Assembly: GCA_015039365.1 (NCBI GenBank)
Contig: WION01000250.1
Span: 1 to 64,000, forward strand
Source of the DNA: Amanita rubescens
Taxonomy: Eukaryota; Basidiomycota; Agaricomycetes; Agaricales; Amanitaceae
Direction: 5' to 3'
Length of the DNA: 64,000 nucleotides
A program made the position numbers and the translations under genes. Below the pieces are notes generated by a model that saw nothing but the letters and a program-made list of their open reading frames with translations, was not told the origin of the DNA and made no database searches. Each line of letters starts with the position of its first letter. Within the stretch, counting starts at the first letter, position 1. Shown one piece after another: positions 46,904 to 59,570 of this stretch.

Positions 46904-49000
46904 TCATCGTCTGTTTCCGCCCCGGCCGGCTTTCTGAACCCTTCGGCGTTCTTTCTCCTCTTCCCGAGCCTTCGCTCCTCTCTGTCGAGGATCAATAACC
47001 TCATAATCCCTCTCAGCCTTCTGCGTCTCCTCTCCGTTGTCTTTCGGGAAATGCAGCGCATGATTCATAAACCCAAAATCATCATCAACTTCCATCCCAG
47101 GCTCCTCCTCACCTGCTGCCGCCGCACTTCCTTCATCCTTTGTCCCCTCCTCGGCCTTCGATTCATCACCCATAATGACATCATTGTCTTCTCCGTCTGA
47201 CCACTTCTGACTCTGCAGCTTGTCCCTGAAGCTATTCAACGCAGACAACACGTCACTTTCATCCTTTCGTTTTCCGTCCTTTCCTTTCTTGTGCTTCCCT
47301 CGTCCTTTAGCGTATTTCGCTAGTTCTTCCTCCAAATAAGATTTTTTCGGCTTCTTTCTCTTAACTTCTTCATCGCTGTCGTTGTCATGTCGTTTCGTAA
47401 GTTTCCGTATCTCAGCCTCCATCTTGGCTATCTCGCTCTTACGAGATTTCCTGAATTCTCGTCATATCACTCTCGATACAAACATGCACATATATACTCA
47501 CTCTTCGGATGCTTGCTCTTGTGCATGCTTTTCTCGAATCTTCGTTATGTCATCTTTATCGTTATTTTTGGACAATGACTTTGTTTCTGTCTTCGACTCC
47601 GCCTTTCTCTCTGGTTCCAGTGGAAGCACAGGTTTGGACACAAAGTCAGGCACCGCAGACGACGGACCGTCCTCCACAACTATGCGTCAATGTGACCAAC
47701 TTGAGTACAAGTCATACAAGCTGTCGAGATGTTCTATACTTACGATCTGGTCGAAAGATTGCCTTCTTTTTGATTGATGGCTCTTGCCCCCCTTCGTCCT
47801 CATCAGCACCGAAACTCAACAGTTTTGCGTTCCTAGTAGAACAGTTGTCAGATTCATGATGACCGGATTTGATTCGGCGTCACTTTTTGGCTCCACGCCT
47901 ACGTTCCGCTTCTTCTCGCTCCTTCTGTGCCTGTATTTTGGCCCGTTGCTGAACCCTCTTTTCAGCGGCAGTGATACGAGGCACAATATCATCGAAAGGA
48001 TTGTCAACTATTCGTATGCTTTTGATCTTCGGAGGACTGTACTCCACACGTATTAGCACCGCACCCCACCATCACCGGGAAGAAACTTACTATAGGGGCC
48101 GCCCATTATCATCAAGCTCTAGATGAATATACGAAAATAACATCTCGGTCACTAAATGACAGCCTTTCCCGAATCGGAACCTTACCCATTTCGCCTATTT
48201 TCAGAACATCTAGCAGGAGATTTCAATTAGCGGTGACATATTAGCGATGGCGATGCAATGACGGGTGACGTGATACATACTGTAGAACGTATCGCCCACA
48301 CAACGTCCGAACAATGTATGTTTTCCGTGTAACTCATCTGCCCGATCTGTACCAAATATATCCTCAATAACTTGATGGTAATATAAATGTGCTGTGCGGT
48401 GGCTCACCAAGAGTGATGAAAAACTGTGAGTCGTTTGAATGTTTTGTGCCACTGTTCGCCATCGCGACTAAACCTCTGTGGGGAAATCTCAAACGAGGAT
48501 GAATCTCATCTTCAAACGGTTCTATAGTCGCCGAGATTCAATCTCATTTGAATCAAAAAAACAGTGACAGAACTGACATACCTCCAAAGAATGATTCTCC
48601 CCCTCCTCCGGTTCCAGTTTTGTCGCCCGTCTGAACTAGGAACCCAGGGACAACACTAATACACCGTATTTAAACCCTCATACTCCATGTAGGGGACAAT
48701 GACTCACCGGTGGAATATGACGCCGTCGTAGTATCCTATTACCGGTACAACAAATATGATGCTTCTCAGGGGGACGGTGCACGCTCAAGGCCGAGAGAAC
48801 TCACAAACCCTCCATAGCCAATGCGATAAAGTTCCGACACGCTTTCGGCGTTTCCTACAAGTGAATAAGTTCAGGCTCGTCGCACACAGCATGCCATCCA
48901 GAGGCTGGGAAGGACTGTCACATACCTTGGACCACAGCTCAATGTCAATCTCGCCTACTGTGGTGTCGATGATGACTCGCCCTTTTGTTGGCAGTGCCAT
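46904..49000 (-). CDS. CWC27: spliceosome-associated cyclophilin Cwc27
   Basis: Starts MALPTKGRVIIDTTVGEIDIELW at 49000. Small exons follow with GYYDGVIFHR|VVPGFLVQTGDKTGTGGGGES, LVAMANSGTKHSND, DELHGKHTLFGRCVG and IKSIRIVDNPFDDIVPRI. A Glu/Lys-rich helical part follows, and a last large exon (about 47422-46904) ends in DYEVIDPRQRG. Cwc27 belongs to the activated spliceosome; most members are catalytically weak or inactive because active-site residues are replaced. The tail exon (coiled, charged; MEAEIRKLTKRHDND onward) shows the length typical of Cwc27 (about 500 aa). Inner exon ends were not all resolved; several exons are under 80 nt. Confidence 0.87.
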
Positions 49001-49546
49001 GATGGTGGGGTTAATGTGGGTTAGAGATGTACTGCGAGGGACGGGAGAAGTGTGCCAAAGTAGTAGGCGGTGCCGAGGGATTGTTGTTCATTGGCCCGTG
49101 AGCCAAACAGTATAAACGATAACAGACGGCAACAACTTCCAATGTGGCAGTGTCTTCCCGAACAGGTAGGAAGTATTGCTCTCCGCAACCAGAGTGCTTC
49201 CTATGACCGATTTCTAGATCATTCATCGCCTTCAACATATTTTAGAACATTCCTTGGAAAGACAAGTGGATGTCGCACGGTACAGATGTCAGAGAAAGAC
49301 GTCCAGAACGCAAAAGTCACTCTATGTCGGTGACCATGCAAGCAGATTTAATAATAATCGGACGAAACGTTGTGTGAGAGTGGGTACCTTGTACTATACG
49401 TCAGTAGAACCATCTCCGATGATGGCAATTTCAGTTTTCAGACGAGCAAGTGCGAATGTCGGTGTACAGCTTCAAAGACACGACTATTAGAATGCTGCGA
49501 ATCCATTCAGGCCTTCTCGAACTTTTATCACCACTTTTGAGGCGCC

Positions 49547-49945
49547 ATGAAAACATGCCGTTTGCCATGGCTTGGATCACATCCTCAGCTCGCGCGACAC
49601 ATCCAGCCTCAGTCGTTCTCTCGCCATCACATTCGCCGATTTCAAATTACAAGTCATCTTCGAGGTCCGGCCTGGAAACTCTCGAATCAGTTCCCGTGTG
49701 GGTTTTGGGATATAAGTTGGTTAGTTTTCTTATATCCGTGGATGGTCATTTGCTAATGATGTTGTTGTAGCTTTGTTTTGTGTCTGCTGTGGATGATTTA
49801 CAGCCGGGATAAGGAGCAGATGAGAGATGAGACAGCTGCGAAGGCGCAGCTTTGGGATCAGGTGTGTAGCCTCATTCTTCTACTCTTTTTGATCTGTATT
49901 GACTGCATTGTATAGGTGCAGTTATCCCAGTTCGTCGGACTTTAA
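49547..49945 (+). CDS. small single-helix protein, probably mitochondrial
   Basis: Three exons (49547-49719, 49771-49861, 49916-49945; 294 nt, 97 aa). The N-terminal 50 residues are Arg/His/Ser-rich with no acidic residues, like a mitochondrial presequence. A WKLSNQFPCGFWDIS motif leads into a membrane segment (CFVLCLLWMIYS). A short charged end follows (RDKEQMRDETAAKAQLWDQ). The layout resembles small inner-membrane or respiratory-chain accessory proteins of fungi, but I cannot name the family. Splice phases agree and both introns are 51-54 nt. Confidence 0.65.
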
Positions 49946-50728
49946 GTGGGAGGACTCAGTTCAAGCCCTCTCGAATATTTTAAGACCTGGAAAACATGTC
50001 GGTCTCGAGGACCGGACTCCGCATCGCCCTCTCGCCTAATACTAAACGCGCTCGAAGACATGGACGTCAGTGGTAAATCCGCGCTTGAAAGCTACTACAA
50101 CAGATCATTAGATATGTGGCACTCTGTAGCGGCTTAGGAAGTTCCTAGATGTTTTTACTCGGTAAGTGCATCATCTGTCGCGCTTTTCCTGCTCTCTCTG
50201 ATTCTCTCTTTCTGCCTGTACCAAAATGGACTGCTCCGTGACAACATCCTAATACGGCCCGTGACACTGGTTGCTATTTGTGTGCATTTCAGCCCTCACG
50301 CAAACACGGGTGATGTTGCCTAGAGTTTGAGGATCTGCGGCGACGTAGGAATGGTGCCGGTACGACGTGCTTCGTCTGTCGCTAGGCTGTCTCACTCAAG
50401 GTGCCGATTCCCGATCCAACAGATTTCTTCGTCCACGTGCGGATTTTGCTCCCACAACGGCGATATCTCTGGGACAGTGCTGACAAGGTGAACATCGATA
50501 TTGGATCTGCAGCGATGTAGATGTTTTAACTCGGTACGTGCACGCTCTCCGTTTTATTTGATCCTCACGGCGACGATTATTATTCATAGTATTGGATTCG
50601 TAGACGTTCGGTGGCACACATGTGCGACTTCACGGCAAGACTCGGTTTCCGACCAGTTTTTTTTTAGCCTGGATTAACATGTATGCATACTTCGGATTCG
50701 TAGTGGGCGCTGCACTGGCGCATATCAC

Positions 50729-52236
50729 ATGTCACATGTACGTTTCAGCGACCACAACTTGTTTTCTTTATTATTCTTGCTCATGGCGGCCACAACCGCT
50801 CATAGCACGGTCATCGAACATGTGAGTCATGCAAAGGACGACATCCTCCAGATCAAACAAATTTCGCATCTTCATATCTCAGCGGCTCTCCTATCCAGCG
50901 CCCATTTACCAGCCAACATCCCAGAATCAGCTAGGAATTTTTTCGCCTCTGTATCAAGTCCTGCCGAAATTTTGTCCTCGAAGCTCGTCTCTAGAGTCCA
51001 AGGAATTGATGTTATCGAAGGGGGATACAACTATGTACACATTCTTAACCTCGACACAGGTAATCCTGTTCGGCACTTCCCCTTTGTCCTGCGCTTTCCA
51101 ATCGATCCAAATACCATCTCGCGATCGCAGACCTCCACTTCCGTCGGCTGTATGCTATACTGTCAGCGGCACACCGATCTCAACATACCCACTCCGGCCA
51201 TCTACGCTTATAGCTGCGCCCATGGATCTGAATTCATAGTCATGGAGTATATCGACGGAGATGGTTTGAGCGAAGTGTGGATGGATCTCCCAGAGGAAGA
51301 AAAACATAATATGGCCAGCCAAGTTGCAGAGATAATGCGTACGATGAGGACAAAAACGACCTTTAGCATGATCGGTGGAATCAGCCCAGATGGCTCCGCA
51401 TGTCCCCTTGTTGATGGTATAAACGTTGATAGTGGTAGGGTAAGCCTCACCTGGACTACGTGATTCCGCAGAAGCTGAATGCCATATAGGGGGTTGTCGA
51501 CAGTCTCGGTCTTTACAACATTGGACCGTTAGTTCTTCGACGACTAACTTCGTTCATCTGCAATACATGCTCACATTTCACACAGGTATGACTCTGTGCA
51601 AGAATACGTTCGGTCTATCTTCGACCGTGATTTCCACTACATGGATCAAATGTTGCACAAGGACACGCTCTCGGACCACGAAACAGAATTCAGAAGGGAG
51701 ATCAGTGATTGGCTTTTCAACTTGACGCCCGAGGATGCATTCAAGCGCGTGAAAAGCAAGAGGGATGATTTTATAGCACATCCATACAAGTGCGAGTACC
51801 CCTTCGTGTTGCGGCACGGCGATCTCCATGGGCGGAACGTCATAGTGAGGTACGTTCGACTTTCTCTCTAATGCTGATCCCGCCAGATAAACCAACATTT
51901 AGTCATTCTTCTCCCCGTCGTATACTTGCGATCCTCGACTGGGACTTTGGTGGTTCTCACGCGCTCCAGTTCGCTGATAGAGGTTTCGAGGTCTGTTGGC
52001 CGGACCTCGACGATGATGATGGTGTACGTATAAAGGACGCAGAGGAGATAGATCGTTTTCAAACCTTAATTGATCAACTCGCTGGAGCACTCCCAGTCGA
52101 TGTGAAGCTGAACCAACTAGTGCTTTCCACGAAGTGGTACGTCCTTAACAAGGAAGCCCTGAAACCATCTACTTGTGCTGGTACTTGTCTTGGAGTTGAT
52201 ATTGTGGGTAGTGTTCCTGGTGACGCTGATGTATGA
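50729..52236 (+). CDS. APH-family phosphotransferase-like protein
   Basis: Four exons (50729-51439, 51490-51527, 51586-51849, 51903-52236; 1347 nt, 448 aa). A kinase-like fold of the aminoglycoside-phosphotransferase group has an N-lobe that includes DVIEGGYNYVHIL and a hinge FIVMEYIDGDGLSEVW. The catalytic loop FVLRHGDLHGRNVIV and the metal-binding LAILDWDFGG sit across intron 3. These residues are intact, unlike in the two relics at 5.5 and 26.2 kb. The substrate in fungi is unknown; such genes are expanded in Agaricomycetes. The first ATG is uncertain: MAATTAHSTV 18 codons later is an alternative and would remove a hydrophobic N-terminus. Confidence 0.78.
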
Positions 52237-53993
52237 GCCTTGTGTAGTAATTGACGCCTCATGGTGGTCAGTTTGTCTTCTAGTTACATTACGCATCCAG
52301 ATTGTCTTCGAAACACATTGATGCCAGGTGTCACCGTGGAATCAGGCATCTTCAATACATACTCTCCGGGCATCCGACTCCCCATCCTTGTTCCATCTCT
52401 CGCTGTACGAAAAATCCCTCTTTCTCGCTATATAGATTTTGGCATGGTTGAAAGAAGCGATGGGTCACGGAGGCGGGTCGTTAATCGAGGCACCACGAGT
52501 CATGCGATTGTAAATAGATTGAGATTAGGGGTCACTTTCAACCGAAAAGTCGGAGAGACACAGATCGTTTGCTCAGCGGCCGTGTAATTCGTTTGCATTG
52601 GTGGATCAAGAACGGAAACTAAGAGTACAAATCCCAAACCGCATCATTCATCGAGTCATTCTACCACTCTTGGCCAACTTCCGCTTCAAATCGAAACGGT
52701 TCGTCACTATCCGACAATTCCGCAACAAGAACGTGCCAACATGCAGAAGCAAGAATGATACGTTGGCGTCGCAATGTATTTCATTCCTTGGGCTAGTCGG
52801 ACGACGGCCGGCGGCGTTGATATTGAAGTCACAATTACAAGGAGCGACGAGAGCTAAGCCGGAATATTGAAGTTAAACTATCATACAGTGCTTTCGAACT
52901 AACGGCTCATAACCCCTTACACGATAGAAATCCATTACCCTCATTGTCATACATATGTGGAGACTCGAAACTCATCACGGTCTTTTCCAATTCAATGCAT
53001 AGATCACCTCTCCGCCGACATTACCGCCGCCAGTGTGCTATGCATCAATTTTACCACAGAGGATTTGATTTGCGCGGGTAAAACTCGGTTAAAAAGTACT
53101 ACTTTTTCCTTACCGAAAGAAGCTATACATTTACATCCCAACGCTGTAAGTGGTGTTTGATGATTAATACCATTGGAATTCCTGGTCGTTGACTTCGATG
53201 GTGATTGTGTCTAACAAACGGAAGAGTCATGCGATCTGAGCAATGGTGAGCATGTTCGTCCGGAGGAGAGCGTGAATGGCTGATGAGTACTCATGCAGTC
53301 AGTGAATCTATCCGGTAATTCATGAAGAGCGCTAAGCGATCGTTGGAGTCAGTGGAAGCAAAAGAGCAAGACATAACCAAGAATTGGGCTAGTCTTCTAT
53401 CCGGCAATGCATCCTGTTCCGGCCTGCACATCCACCAACCAATGGAGAGGTTAAGCTGTGCAAGGCTCGAAAGCAAAAGGACAATGAGCAAGGTTTGTCG
53501 ATGGAATTTATGATAGGTACGCAGATTTTTCCCATCGATGCGCAATGTTCGAGAAAGCGATGACGGGGGCAGCACTGGGAACTACGACTCGTGGACGCGA
53601 ACTTATGACGTACTCCGAGTCCCGGGATCAGAACAAAGCCGTGTGACCGCGCAGTTGGACGGTGCTTATTATTTATATACATTCCGGTTCCAAGACTGAT
53701 GAGTCTATGAACATTCACGGCGCTGGCAATTCTATCATAGTAGTTAGAGACATAGAGACACAACGACTTGCCGTTATGGCTCGGAAGTTGACGGAGATTC
53801 CAATTGCATCCGATGCTGTTGGATTGCACCCGCTACCAGTGACCACTGCTTGTGTACGTAATTCATCTGGGCGCCGCAATGCTGTGACTCGCGTAAGATA
53901 GTATCACTTCATCATATTATTGGGTAACGTGCTACTTATAAAACAGTGCTGAGGCCGGCTCTGTTGCCTCAATTCTCTCCTTCTTTCGACAAC
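52237..53993. other. no gene supported
   Basis: Short frames (52598-52870, 53662-53901) lack known motifs. Contains the APH 3' flank and the promoter of the DM9 gene (TATA-like TTATAAA at 53936-53942). Confidence 0.35.
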
Positions 53994-55137
53994 ATGGGTC
54001 ACTCGTCAGATAGCGATTCAAGCTCAAGCCGAGACCACGGGAGGCGTCACACTAGGAGGGAACGTCGTCGTGGTACGAATTCACCCTATGACTGCGCAAG
54101 TTATCCTGATCAGAATACAGAACGTCGACGCGAACGTGGACACCGCGGCGGGCTAATTTCCGGCCTCCTCGGTGGAGGACATGACCAAGATCATCGCGGC
54201 GGCCTAATCTCTGGCCTTATCGGTGGACTGCTCGGCGGTCAGCAACATGGTGCCAATCATGGGGACCCGCACTACCGTGACGGCGGTGGGTCTCATGGCG
54301 GTGGACGTCAACACGCCCCTCCTATGCCTACCCCAGGGTATCCTCAACGCGGGCACGGATATGGTGATTATCCTCCGAATCAACTTTCCGATCAAAGTCG
54401 TGGATCTGCTTCTGCATATTATGGTTCCGGACACGGGGATGGATACGGAGGACCACCGGTCAACCAGAGAGACCTCGGCAACGCTTCTAGTTCCAACCAA
54501 CTAACATCCCCACCACCACCGGCCTACACCCCCACTAGTGAAAAAACCACACCCCCTTCGTCGAGACATCGGATCGTCCTAGACACCAACTCTGCGTCGT
54601 TCCCCGGTCAACCCGAAGCAGGGATCCCACCTTGCTACGAAGCAGACGGTACACCCATCTACATAGGCTCAGCGCTTTTCGAGCGCTCAGTCTTCCCTTG
54701 CAAAATCGAAATGCGACAAGGCTCGCCTGCTAAACCTTTCGTCTCCTCCTGCGGGGACGAACACCCCCATCGTGGTCGATACGATCTATTGCCATACGAT
54801 CCGGTACAGATGGAGCTTGTGCTCACCTCCCACGGGCGCATCCCCCACGGAAAAAGACCCATTGATGGTGGCTATGATGAGGGCGGGCAGAGGCTCTATC
54901 ACGCTGTTGCGATTGTTAACGGATTGCGGCTACCAGGAAAGACCGGGGAGCATCTGTAAGTTGTGTTGTATGTAAATACAGAGATATTCCTAATACTCTT
55001 TCACAGGGGATGTTGTTATGTTGGACGTAACGGTGTTGAGCATTCTATTACAGAGAATTATGAGATTCTGTATGTCATCCCATTACCACGGGTACTCTAC
55101 TGAGCTGACAATCTACAACAGGTGTTGGCGAGAGTGA
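53994..55137 (+). CDS. DM9 (DUF3421) domain protein with disordered head
   Basis: Three exons (53994-54955, 55007-55069, 55122-55137; 1041 nt, 346 aa). Residues 1-35 are Ser/Arg-rich. Residues 40-85 carry Gly-rich repeats (GGLISGLLGG, then GGLISGLIGGLLGG). A Gly/His/Tyr/Pro-rich stretch runs to about 190. The C-terminal about 145 residues form DM9 repeats: IPPCYEADGTPIYIGSALFE, a GGYDEGGQRLYHAVAIVNG stretch, PGKTG, then GCCYVGRNGVEHS and YEIL. DM9 units are known from insect and natterin-like proteins and from fungi; some bind mannose. The last exon has only 16 nt, coding the CWRE end. No signal peptide is visible, so it is probably cytoplasmic or unconventionally secreted. Confidence 0.83.
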
Positions 55138-58100
55138 TGTCATCGCATGTGTTACATGCAGATGAACATGATACTAGTGCCTATACCCGCTTTTTTTATT
55201 TATTTTACCAATACTCTTATTCGAGTAGCAAAGAATGACTTTTCATGCTTGATTAGATGGTATCTATACGATACACATAGATTTAATAGTATCGAACTGG
55301 TTCTCATTTCGAACGACAAGCCGCAACGAGAGTGAACGCTGAGATGAATTGCCCAGCCGCACGTAGGACAAGGGAGTAACTGGGTTTTTGCTTGAGAAAG
55401 TAGAATCTGCCAGGCATTTGACCATCGAGTTAACAAGAGAACTCGAGGTAACGTGCAGTTGAAGGTTGTCCAAACCGCAATGAGCGTGTTGAGTCATACA
55501 GCCTTGAACAGGATTGCGGCCGGATGGAGAAAACGGCGTCTCAGCGCAGCAATAGGCAGAAAACCGCTGATCATTTGTCATGCCTTGAAGTGGAGCCTTT
55601 TGGCACAAGTATTACAGAGATCATCATAGAATAACTTCTGTGGGTTTGATGCCCTTTACGCGTTAAACCACAGCGCCTTGAACACGATTATGAACTGGTT
55701 CGGGAAGTGTAACGAGAGTAATAGAAAAAGACTTACTTTCAATGAACGCGACAATAGACCGTTCACGCTGGCATTAGCCTTCTACCAAGTAAAGGATGGG
55801 AACGAGACTTGCATTCCTTGATACTGACGAATGCCGTCCTATTTCGCAGGGAAACAGGCGACCGCTGAAGAGCAATTTCTAAAGATAATGATATGTTCTG
55901 CTTGCACTTCGTCTTGAATGGCAGCAGGGCTTGTTGAACGATCTAGAAAGAGAAGAGCATAAGGTCGTGGACTGGTGACACTAGAGATAAGTCATTGCCT
56001 AGATTTAGAATGGATTTGAATGTACGCAGATTCAACCATGTGGGAAAAAACGATCAAAGGAGAAAACAAAATGGGAAGGCGTTACCAATAACAAGAAGAA
56101 GCAGAATTGCATGTGAACGATGGCCACCTGTGCCGATGACTGGTGGAAATTACCACCGTATGTCGGTCCGTGCGCCTCCAAACCGAACATTCTTTCCGCA
56201 GCACTCCAACGACGTGCTGTCCCGGATGGATCCTCACAACAGCGGGCGTGACATTGAGTATGTTTTAGTCTCGCCTTCCGGTCCCTGTCCCAAGCTCAGC
56301 TGCTCAATGCATCAAGTATCACTGGTGCCAACTCTAGCGCCTGCGTCCGATTAGCCTCGCTAAATGCAACCTAGACGAAATTACCCACAACAAAGTTTGC
56401 ACCACAATTCGCAAGGTTATAATACGCGAGAACCCAATATAAAGGAACCGCCTAAATAGAGAACAAGGTCACAGGCTTCAAGTGAAGAAAAAAAAACTGT
56501 TAACGTTTGACGTTTAGTATGTATCATGTGCTTCAACCTTCCAATATACTTCGAAGATTCGGTTCCGGTGTCAAACTGACAGTTGGCACAGAAGCATCCA
56601 CAATTCGAGGCCGGCCAAATGAGCGGAAGGCGTGGGGAGTATTTACTCGTGTTGAAACGCTGATCCGCTTACATCCGAGTCTTCTACTTAACCGCCAAGT
56701 TACTGTATTGCATACCGCCAAAGCTACGGGTATCGGTAAAACAAAATACCTCTGGTTATCATCGGCGCCACAAGCGACGACCACTAGCAATTATGCTACA
56801 AGTAATCCCTCACCGTAACCGACGCTTTTTGGACCCTACAACCAAGGGAAGTCCAGTCAATTAACCTTCTCCACAACACGAGGCACGTTACAATTCGTGT
56901 GTAACACTTACAAGGGTCAACCTGTCATGCTTCTTTCCACACCCCAGAAGCTAGGTCACACTGCTGATTCCGGACTAAATTAAATGTCAGGGTGGCGAGA
57001 AAAGAAAAAAAAAGCAAGGAACAAAAGGGAAAAACTTTAATTGACGATCGAAAAGGTCAATTGAAGGCACGAGCGCTGCACCGCCTGCCACCGCCGTCTC
57101 CGTGCCTCTTCCTTGCGGCGTTGGTGCGGGGAACCCCTTTGCAACATGCCAAAGGCAATGTCATGAAAACACAGGCCACCGGCCCTGGTTTTCTACTCCC
57201 CGAACCTGTGGGCATGCGGTTTCGAAATCTGTACACCAGGTCGACGTGCCCGCCGTAAGTCCCTCCTTCTAGTCCTATCAGGGTTAGTTGACATGAGTTA
57301 GTGCGGTCTTGACAATCCGGGGTATGCAGCACAGTGGCATGTTGCGAGCCAAGCAATGAAAATGGAACCTTGTACCTGTACGCCTGTATGTTGAGGTATG
57401 CGTCATTTTCGCGTTGTCAATCATTGTTAAATCCAATCCTTAGAAACCGTCTCACTTCTGAACCTTCGAATATTGAATATGTTGACTGAAGCTAGAAGGA
57501 CGTCGAAATGTTGACAGATGACAAGTTGACAGCTGGAAGGATAAATTGAAAAGCGTTGGATCAACCCTCTTGTTGTCAATCGTCTCAGTAAACCTGACCA
57601 CCCACCGTGTCCTACGTGCTGAAAAAAAAAACTTGCTTCAGGATCCGACGCAACACGGCCAAGACGACAATGAAAATGGCTATACGAGATGGAGACCAGG
57701 CAGGCGTTACTATGGATGGAACGGAACCAGGAGGAAATAATGGATGCGCCATAATCGTGAACGGGGAGGGAAGGGACGGGAGGACAGGAATAAGTAGCAC
57801 GTAAAAAGCTATAATATACCAAAATAGAGCGATAGTGAAAGAAGCACAGAGAAGAGGGATGATACACAACACCAATGAATATATGCAACGAGAACAGCTC
57901 GATCAACAAGGATAGATGGATGGCAGGGAAATGGTAGGTATATATTCCACAAAAAGTCAACTGGAAAAGAGCAAGATGACGCGCAATGCGATGGATGATG
58001 GTACGCGAGGCGGCTGGTAGGCTTCAAGGAACAGACTTGCAAGGGCGCGATGCTGAAATTGAAATTGAAGATGCTGGGTGTGACATCTAGAAATCTAGGG

Positions 58101-58195
58101 CGCGGCGAAGCAGGCGATAATGGTCGGAGAAATCTAACGAATTGGGAAACCAGAATTCCAGTAGTGCATCTTCCCCTGTGGCGTAATAAATAGTT
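55138..58195. other. gene-poor stretch, nothing supported
   Basis: About 3 kb. Frames such as 56507-56818 and the minus 57427-57960 have no motifs; the latter is hydrophobic and lies downstream of the orphan gene, as a 3' UTR would. Several A-runs. No RNA gene or element recognised. Confidence 0.35.
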
Positions 58196-59570
58196 TTATG
58201 ACCTCCCAGTATAGATGAAATCAGATGAGTTGTCTATTGAAGGAAGGCGCCGCTTGAATCGCAAAGGCATGTGCAAGCCAAAGCCGCCAACCTCGTTATT
58301 AGCAGGATGCATAAGGTGATCGGAAGTGGTGGAACAAGGAGCTTTTGTTTCAGCGCTAGTACCCGTTTCTGGCGGTTTCAGATTTTTACTGCAATTGGGA
58401 TTCCGTGTGGCATACAAGGGCAATTTAGGCAATCGCGAGTCCAAATCGTCTGGAGTGCCGGGAGCCAGAGCCGGCGATTCTTCGTCCTCTTCGTCATCGT
58501 CCAATTCTATCTCCACATCGTTCACGAAGATTACATTCCGCTTCCGGGTAGGCTTTGGAGGTTCCGCGAGCTTGACTGGCCGGGCATCATCGCAAGAATG
58601 GGATGATTTCTCGGAGTGAAAATTTGACGACTCGATGCCGGGGCGATGTGAGACAACGTGTTCGCTATGATCGTCATCCATATCAGGGAAATAAGAATCC
58701 CTCGGTCCGAAACGATGGTTATAATATCTATCGACCCCGCAGGAAAGATGTCGTGGGGGGAGTTGAAGAAAAGAGGGTTCCGGAGATCCAGATGATGCAC
58801 GAGACATGGGACTGCTGTCCAGTGATGCGTTGGTCAATGAGGGAGTCGGTGGATCAAGGGATTGGTCCGTATCAGAAGGAAGGTCAGGAGATGCGCTACG
58901 GGAGGAGGAATTAGAGGGAAGAGGGTTTGTATCCGATGAAGTCGGTGTATCTAGTAACGGCAGAAAGGCAAAATTGGGCCGGGGACGTTGCGCCATAGGA
59001 TTTGAAAATTTCTCATTAGAGGGCAGTAACTGGTGGTGGTTACTGGGAGGAGAACGAGGCCTTGATGTGATTCGCCTCTGCAAGAGCAATGAGGTAAGGC
59101 CCAAGTTGTAATTGGTCGGACTAACGTGGGGCGTTGTCTGAAGGGGAGCCTGGGTTGCAACGGCAGGCTCCGCTTGGGGCAGCAAAGGCAGGAGTCCGAT
59201 GGGTACCGTAGACAGATACTGCCGGCCTGGCCTTCCCAAGATCGGATCCGGAGGTTGGTTTGCCAAGGGTAGAGATCGTTGAATCTCCTTCAGTTCCATC
59301 AAGTCCCTGCATAAACATAGGTAAAAACGCGGAGCATGATCAGTTTCCACAACCTGGAGACGGAACACGGAGAAGACAGTGTGGGAGCGTTGCAGCAGGG
59401 ACTCACTGGTAAGATAACTTGCGGGCGGGCTCTATGGGGGTTCGATCCCATTCGTCCGCAAAAAAGACTTGCTCGGATCCATCAGCTTCGAAGGCAACAC
59501 ACTTCCGAGCGTTTGCACACTCGGGCCCCGGGCTTGGGGTTGGTGAGGGTTGCTTCAAGCAGCCTTTCAT
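58196..59570 (-). CDS. conserved basidiomycete orphan with a DEWDRTP motif
   Basis: Two exons (59570-59407, 59306-58196; 1275 nt, 424 aa). Exon 1 is Cys/Pro-rich, then KCVAFEADGSEQVFFADEWDRTP, a Pro-Ala-Arg stretch and LSYQ. Exon 2 continues DLMELKEIQRSLPLANQP, a pattern I recall in uncharacterised Agaricomycete proteins. The middle is Pro/Ser-rich. Near residue 325 an acidic patch (ELDDDEEDEE) follows KRNVIFVNDVEIEL, and the end is SSDFIYTGRS. The conserved parts are the two ends. Function is unknown; a nuclear regulatory protein is possible. The ATG was chosen at 59570 because the conserved segment follows within 25 residues. Confidence 0.65.

Noticed and set aside
49946..50137. 63-residue frame after the small mitochondrial-like gene
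   Set aside because: No ATG start, no conservation that I can recognise; probably 3' UTR.
57427..57960. 177-residue minus-strand frame with signal-like start
   Set aside because: Lies downstream of the orphan gene's stop, His/Tyr/Leu-rich, no motif; more likely 3' flank.
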